Below, in pieces: positions 6,995-9,735 of a stretch of DNA of 9,735 nucleotides. The notes under the pieces are model-generated. The model was not told the origin of the DNA. It made no database searches and saw nothing but the letters and a program-made list of their open reading frames with translations. The number at the start of each line of letters is the position of its first letter. Within the stretch, counting starts at the first letter, position 1. A program made the position numbers and the translations under genes. Source of the DNA: Phycisphaerae bacterium (GTDB lineage Bacteria > Planctomycetota > Phycisphaerae > Phycisphaerales > SM1A02); the NCBI GenBank assembly GCA_016873375.1, contig VGXJ01000048.1, forward strand, positions 1 to 9,735, read 5' to 3'.

Positions 6995-7663
6995 TCAACG
7001 ACGTAGCTGGGCTTCGAAGTCAGCCTGCCGGAAGTACTGGCCCGGGCTGGCTGTGCCATCCACATCGCTGCGCAGCAGCACGCGTTCGGCGGGGATCGCA
7101 AACCGGTCCTGCAGGGCGCGGACGAGCGTCACCAATTCCTGCATCTGGAGGTCCGTGAAGGCGCGGCGATTGCCGTTGCCCACCAGGCAGATCGAGATGG
7201 TGGTCGCGCTCGCGCGCTCGGCCGACTTGGCCAGCGTGGCCGGGTCGTGTGCTGCCCGGAGCAGGCCGCCGGGAGCGGTCGGCCGGATGTGACGGCACAT
7301 CTCCTGACGGTCCCAGGCCGGGCTCACGTGCACGCTGCCATCAGCCATGCCCTGCCCGTTCCCGATGATGAAGTGGAAGCTTGCGCCGCCGGTCTGGCGG
7401 CTGAGCAGCTCAGGATCGCCGCCGGCGGTTCCCGATCCGTGGACGACGACCCCCTTCCACGAGGCGGCGGGTGCTTGTCGAGGTTCAACCGGTCCGACGC
7501 TGCTGCCGATCTGCACCGGGCTGACGGCCATGGTCATCGGAGGGGCGCCGGTGTCACCAAGCATGAGCAGCCCCGCCGTGAGGGTCATGGCCGCGATGAA
7601 CACCGACCACACGATGCGGGTGCGGCGGGTCGAGGCGCTTGGCTTGGTGGGCGAGTACGACAT
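6995..7663 (-). CDS. Membrane-anchored N-acetylmuramoyl-L-alanine amidase-fold protein, probably catalytically defective
   Basis: With the ATG at 7663 (MSYSPTKPSAS) this is 222 residues: a basic cytoplasmic N terminus (RRTR), one transmembrane segment or signal anchor (about 17-35), a Pro-rich linker, then an Amidase_2/PGRP-like domain (about 70-215). Family landmarks are VVVHGSGTAGGD (72-83, with His75), FHFIIGNGQG (96-105), ISICLVGNGNR (157-167) and VDGTASPGQYF (201-211). T7-lysozyme-type enzymes bind zinc through two His and one Cys. Here His75 is kept, but the second His is Arg198 and the Cys is Ser206, at the normal spacing of eight. The usual 'GWDGLGYHF' loop is also shortened. The protein therefore probably binds muropeptides or has another role. 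The frame continues upstream to 7894, but that part is low-complexity Ser/Thr/Arg and overlaps the small lipoprotein gene. AAAGAG about 10 nt upstream may be a weak RBS. Confidence 0.82.
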   Translation of the reverse strand: MSYSPTKPSASTRRTRIVWSVFIAAMTLTAGLLMLGDTGAPPMTMAVSPVQIGSSVGPVEPRQAPAASWKGVVVHGSGTAGGDPELLSRQTGGASFHFIIGNGQGMADGSVHVSPAWDRQEMCRHIRPTAPGGLLRAAHDPATLAKSAERASATTISICLVGNGNRRAFTDLQMQELVTLVRALQDRFAIPAERVLLRSDVDGTASPGQYFRQADFEAQLRR

Positions 7664-7694
7664 GGGGCGTGGCTCTTTTGATTCATCGGCCACG

Positions 7695-7716
7695 AATCGT
7701 TCGATCTGCAACGATT
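7695..7716. repeat. Inverted repeat AATCGTT-N8-AACGATT upstream of the amidase-like gene
   Basis: Perfect 7 bp arms with an 8 bp spacer lie in the 88 bp gap between the small lipoprotein stop and the amidase-like ATG. A second, overlapping arrangement (GATTC at 7680-7684 with GAATC at 7694-7698) could form an alternative hairpin. The arms are AT-rich against a GC-rich background, which suits an operator dyad. No T-run follows on the minus strand, so an intrinsic terminator is unlikely. Confidence 0.4.
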
Positions 7717-7751
7717 GTTTGAGATCACACCTTGACAGGCCTTGAAGGGGT

Positions 7752-7982
7752 TCACGAGTTGGGGCTGAGTCGGGCGCGGAGCGCCGGCTGCGGCACGCCG
7801 TACTCATCGGGCAACTCCTGAGGCGAGAAGCCATCGCGAAGCCGGTCGTAGCGGTCGTACTGGTTGTACGGCTCGTCAGGGTTGAACAGCACACGTTGGC
7901 AACCGCCCACGCACGCCAGCAAGGCTGCCGCCAGCAGCACCGAACGCACCATGGATTGTGTCGGCATTGGCATCCGGTTCAT
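7752..7982 (-). CDS. Small predicted lipoprotein
   Basis: This 76-residue protein begins with a lipoprotein signal: SMVRSVLLAAALLACVGGCQ. Two cysteines could be lipidated, Cys24 (LLAC) or Cys28 (VGGC). The mature part is about 50 residues, polar and Tyr/Asp/Arg-rich (NPDEPYNQYDRYDRLRDGF), and ends PALRARLSPNS. I recognise no domain. The ATG at 7982 is the first of four closely spaced Met codons (7982, 7973, 7967, 7952); any could be the start and no strong RBS decides. The frame extends upstream to 8345, but there it is Gly/His/Arg-rich sequence antisense-like in character and overlaps the 204-residue lipoprotein. It follows that gene by 32 bp, so the two are probably co-transcribed and both sit on the periplasmic face of a membrane. 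Real gene likely; function unknown. Confidence 0.75.
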   Translation of the reverse strand: MNRMPMPTQSMVRSVLLAAALLACVGGCQRVLFNPDEPYNQYDRYDRLRDGFSPQELPDEYGVPQPALRARLSPNS

Positions 7983-8014
7983 GCTAATGGTGGTTGTTGA
8001 AGGCAGTGGCACGA

Positions 8015-8629
8015 TCACTTGCCCATCAGGACCGGCTTCACCGCCGTGTGGCCCACCGCCTCGATTCTGACCTTGGTGAGCGCATCCTCGTAGACCACTA
8101 GCACGCTGAGGGGCCCTTGGCAGGCGGCCCCGGCAACCAGCGGGATCTCGAAGGAGTAATAGGTGCCCATGACCCCCCCGCGGTAGGACTCCCGAACCTG
8201 CAGGGGGCTCGCGAAGCTCTCGGCCAGCAGCGATTGAGCTCCCGCGGGAGCCGTGAGGGAGAAAACCCGGAACCCCATGGTGCCGACCGCCTGCGTGAAG
8301 CGGCCCCGGCCATCGTGGGTTTCCACACGGACGACGACCCAGCATCCGTCGGGCCGCTGCTCAAGGACCGGCGCAGGGTTGAGCACCAAGGTCGTCACCG
8401 TCGGCAACGCCTTGATCGCCTCGGGCGAGAAGCTCCCGGCCGCCATGGCCGTCGCCAGCTTGTTCTGCAGCTCCTGGTTCTCCCGTTCCAGCGCCTGCGA
8501 GCGATCGACGGCTGCCTGCATGTCACGACGGAGCGCGTCGTTTGGCGACGGCGAGACGACCGTGGCAGAGCAGCCGCCCAGCACTGCGAGAGGGGCGATC
8601 ACGAGGGAGAGAAGCGGGCATCGGTTCAT
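8015..8629 (-). CDS. Predicted lipoprotein with a short coiled coil, unknown function
   Basis: This 204-residue protein has a lipoprotein signal with lipobox LGGC (17-20, Cys20). After a short Ser/Pro linker, residues about 30-62 (DMQAAVDRSQALERENQELQ) form a likely coiled coil with heptad-like Leu/Ala spacing. The remaining 140 residues look beta-rich (VTTLVLNPAPVL, CWVVVRVET, LSVLVVYED), like a small beta-sandwich. Two more cysteines (96 and 170) could form a disulfide. I recognise no named family. Its ATG shares ATGA with the rex stop (4 bp overlap), so translation is probably coupled to rex. The small lipoprotein follows after 32 bp. A tempting reading is an oligomeric envelope protein made under the same control as the redox regulator, but that is inference. 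Real gene with high confidence; no function assigned. Confidence 0.85.
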   Translation of the reverse strand: MNRCPLLSLVIAPLAVLGGCSATVVSPSPNDALRRDMQAAVDRSQALERENQELQNKLATAMAAGSFSPEAIKALPTVTTLVLNPAPVLEQRPDGCWVVVRVETHDGRGRFTQAVGTMGFRVFSLTAPAGAQSLLAESFASPLQVRESYRGGVMGTYYSFEIPLVAGAACQGPLSVLVVYEDALTKVRIEAVGHTAVKPVLMGK

Positions 8630-9276
8630 GAGTCGTCGTCCTGGGCGGCGGCAAGGCTGACATCGAACGCCAGTTGCTCAAGCGCCACGCTGAAGTCCAC
8701 GTTGCGTACGCAGATGGCATCCGGGACATCGAGCCGGCAGGGCGTGAAGTTGAGGATGCCTCGGATCCGCGCATCAACGAGCATCGCGGCAACGTCGGGT
8801 GCTGCATCGGCCGGCACGGCCATGATGCCGATCTCGGCCTTGAGCGAGGTCACCCCACGCACGAGATCCTCGATTGGGCGCACCTTGCGGCCGGCGATGG
8901 TCGTGCCGACGATCTCGCGCGATCGGTCGAAGACCGCCTTGATCTCGAATCCATCTTCCTCGAACCGACGGTACGAGAGCAGGGCGCGGCCGATGTTGCC
9001 GGCCCCAACCAGCACGCATGGCCACGCGCGATCGATACCCATGATCATGCGCAGGCGTTCGAGCAGGTCGATGCACCGGTAGCCGACGCCGGGCTGGCCG
9101 AAGTGACCGAAGTGCGCCAGATCCTTGCGAACCTGCGCATCAGTCAGGCCCAAGGCTTCACCGAGCTGGCGACTGCTGATCGTGGCACTACCGTCACGCG
9201 CGCGGAGCTTGAGCTCCCGCAGGTAGAGGCTCAGGCGGCGGGCCGCCGGCCGTGGCACGCGCGATCGAGATGACAT
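8626..9276 (-). CDS. rex: Redox-sensing transcriptional repressor Rex
   Basis: This 216-residue Rex protein represses transcription at high NAD+ and leaves DNA when NADH binds. The N-terminal winged helix (about 8-65) includes SSRQLGEALGLTDAQVRKDL (34-53) and the family signature HFGHFGQPGVGY (55-66). The Rossmann domain follows with VGAGNIGRALL (90-100) for NAD(H) binding, GFEIKAVFD (109-117) and IMAVPA (151-156). The C terminus has GILNFTPCRLDVP (173-185) and VRNVDFSVALEQLAF (190-204), where Rex usually has 'VDL..EL..L'. The length is typical. MSSRSRVPRP at 9276 is the natural start; the frame upstream is Arg/Ser/Gly-rich and crosses into metF. The gene is divergent from metF (47 bp) and overlaps the next lipoprotein by 4 bp. 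No Rex operator (TTGTGAA-N4-TTCACAA type) is visible near it, so autoregulation is not supported. Confidence 0.95.
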   Translation of the reverse strand: MSSRSRVPRPAARRLSLYLRELKLRARDGSATISSRQLGEALGLTDAQVRKDLAHFGHFGQPGVGYRCIDLLERLRMIMGIDRAWPCVLVGAGNIGRALLSYRRFEEDGFEIKAVFDRSREIVGTTIAGRKVRPIEDLVRGVTSLKAEIGIMAVPADAAPDVAAMLVDARIRGILNFTPCRLDVPDAICVRNVDFSVALEQLAFDVSLAAAQDDDS

Positions 9277-9283
9277 GTCGATG

Positions 9284-9289
9284 AGTGTA
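9284..9289 (-). promoter_or_regulatory. Putative -10 hexamer of a leaderless rex transcript
   Basis: TACACT on the minus strand ends 7 nt before the rex ATG, so transcription would begin at about the initiation codon. No convincing -35 lies 16-18 bp upstream. It shares a 47 bp gap with the metF box on the other strand, and an 8 bp palindrome ACGGCCGT (9289-9296) abuts it. Confidence 0.38.
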
Positions 9290-9311
9290 CGGCCGTGCGG
9301 GCGGGCGGCCA

Positions 9312-9317
9312 TAGACT
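9312..9317 (+). promoter_or_regulatory. Putative -10 hexamer of a leaderless metF transcript
   Basis: TAGACT matches TATAAT at four of six positions and ends 6 nt before the metF ATG. There is no Shine-Dalgarno in the 6 nt between them and no good -35. The arrangement is the same as at kynU and mirrors rex on the other strand. Confidence 0.38.
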
Positions 9318-9323
9318 GCTCCG

Positions 9324-9735
9324 ATGCACCTGGCGCAGATCCTCGCAGGCCCCTCGATGAGCGCGAGCTTCGAGTACTTCCCCCCCCGGACCGAAGCCGG
9401 ATGGGGTGCCCTCTTCGCGACCATTGCCGAGTGCGAGCCGCTCGCACCAAGCTTCGTCTCGGTCACCTACGGCGCCGGTGGGTCCACGCGTGCGCTGACC
9501 CACGACCTTGTGGTGCGACTGCGGCGCGACACGAACCTTGACCCCATGCCGCACCTAACCTGCGTGGGCCACAGCGCGGCGGAGATCGACGGCATCCTGG
9601 CGCGGTATGCCGAGGCCGGCGTGAGCAATGTCCTGGCGCTGCGCGGTGACCCGCAGCCTGGTGGTGCAGCCGGCGACTTCGCGCATGCCGCCGATCTCGT
9701 GCGGGCGATCCAGCAGTTCAACGATGCCGGGCGCC
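9324..9735 (+). CDS. metF: 5,10-methylenetetrahydrofolate reductase, N-terminal part, cut by window end
   Basis: The first 137 codons run off the window with no stop. The enzyme reduces 5,10-methylene-THF to 5-methyl-THF with FAD and usually NADH in bacteria, supplying the methyl group for methionine. Family motifs appear in order: FEYFPP (16-21), whose Glu17 matches the catalytic glutamate of E. coli MetF, SVTYGAGGSTR (46-56), HLTCVGHS (77-84) and NVLALRGDP (102-110), the FAD- and folate-binding strands of the TIM barrel. The ATG at 9324 has a TANNNT box 6 nt upstream; Met12 (9357) is a less likely start because it leaves almost nothing before the first strand. The gene is divergent from rex across 47 bp, which is suggestive because Rex reads NADH/NAD+ and MetF consumes a reduced cofactor. 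The identity is very secure. Confidence 0.95.
   Translation, partial: MHLAQILAGPSMSASFEYFPPRTEAGWGALFATIAECEPLAPSFVSVTYGAGGSTRALTHDLVVRLRRDTNLDPMPHLTCVGHSAAEIDGILARYAEAGVSNVLALRGDPQPGGAAGDFAHAADLVRAIQQFNDAGR

Noticed and set aside
7664..7894. Upstream extension of the amidase-like frame to an ATG at 7894
   Set aside because: The added 77 residues are low-complexity Ser/Thr/Arg, overlap the small lipoprotein, and would displace the membrane anchor from the N terminus.
7983..8345. Upstream extension of the small lipoprotein frame to an ATG at 8345
   Set aside because: The added residues are Gly/Arg/His-rich, overlap the 204-residue lipoprotein, and would bury the lipoprotein signal peptide.
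8117..9082. 321-codon plus-strand open frame opposite rex and the larger lipoprotein
   Set aside because: Arg/Ser-rich shadow; the minus strand encodes unmistakable Rex motifs.
9277..9323. Classical Rex operator (TTGTGAA-N4-TTCACAA type) in the rex-metF gap
   Set aside because: No TGTGA/TCACA half-site is present; only the unrelated ACGGCCGT palindrome was found.
1..9735. tRNA, rRNA, CRISPR array, insertion sequence or attachment site
   Set aside because: No cloverleaf, spaced direct repeats, transposase or terminal inverted repeats could be found by eye on either strand; almost all of the window is tightly packed genes.

Overview
The window is GC-rich (about two thirds by eye) and gene-dense, with eleven protein-coding genes and no RNA gene, mobile element or CRISPR array that I could see. 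The best guess for the source is a planctomycete, possibly Phycisphaerae. This rests on three proteins: a secreted trypsin-like protein with a degenerate second protease domain and an internal PDZ, a Ser/Thr kinase with an HAD (not HRD) catalytic loop directly upstream of it, and a muramoyl-amidase-fold protein with a 'FHFIIGNG' motif. The assignment comes from remembered family resemblance, not a search.

Layout. Positions 55-1341 (+) encode kynureninase. It converges on a minus-strand block that fills the rest of the window up to 9276. That block has two parts. Part A, in transcription order, runs Ser/Thr kinase (6877-5960), secreted protease/PDZ protein (5972-3669), dCMP-deaminase-like enzyme (3676-3233), an atypical SDR oxidoreductase (3181-2384) and an EamA/DMT transporter (2380-1397). 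Its junctions are overlapping or nearly so (13 bp overlap, 8 bp overlap, 51 or 3 bp gap depending on the SDR start, 3 bp gap), and a plausible sigma-70-type promoter lies upstream at 6953-6981. Part B runs rex (9276-8626), a 204-residue lipoprotein (8629-8015, sharing ATGA with rex), a 76-residue lipoprotein (7982-7752) and a membrane-anchored amidase-like protein (7663-6995). A 47 bp divergent gap separates rex from metF, which starts at 9324 (+) and runs off the window.

How the genes may work together. Part B joins a NADH/NAD+ sensor to three envelope proteins, which suggests redox-linked control of a periplasmic or cell-wall function. The amidase-like protein has lost two of its three expected zinc ligands and may bind peptidoglycan rather than cut it. 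Part A starts with a cytoplasmic kinase coupled to an exported protease-like protein and continues with genes that look like housekeeping passengers. Four gene starts (kynU, SDR, rex, metF) have a TANNNT hexamer 6-7 nt before the ATG, the arrangement expected of leaderless transcripts.

Nothing here is clearly a new defence or mobile system. The most interesting items are the Rex-lipoprotein-pseudoamidase cluster, the protease/pseudoprotease protein paired with a kinase, the apparent leaderless starts, and a roughly fourfold excess of GATC.
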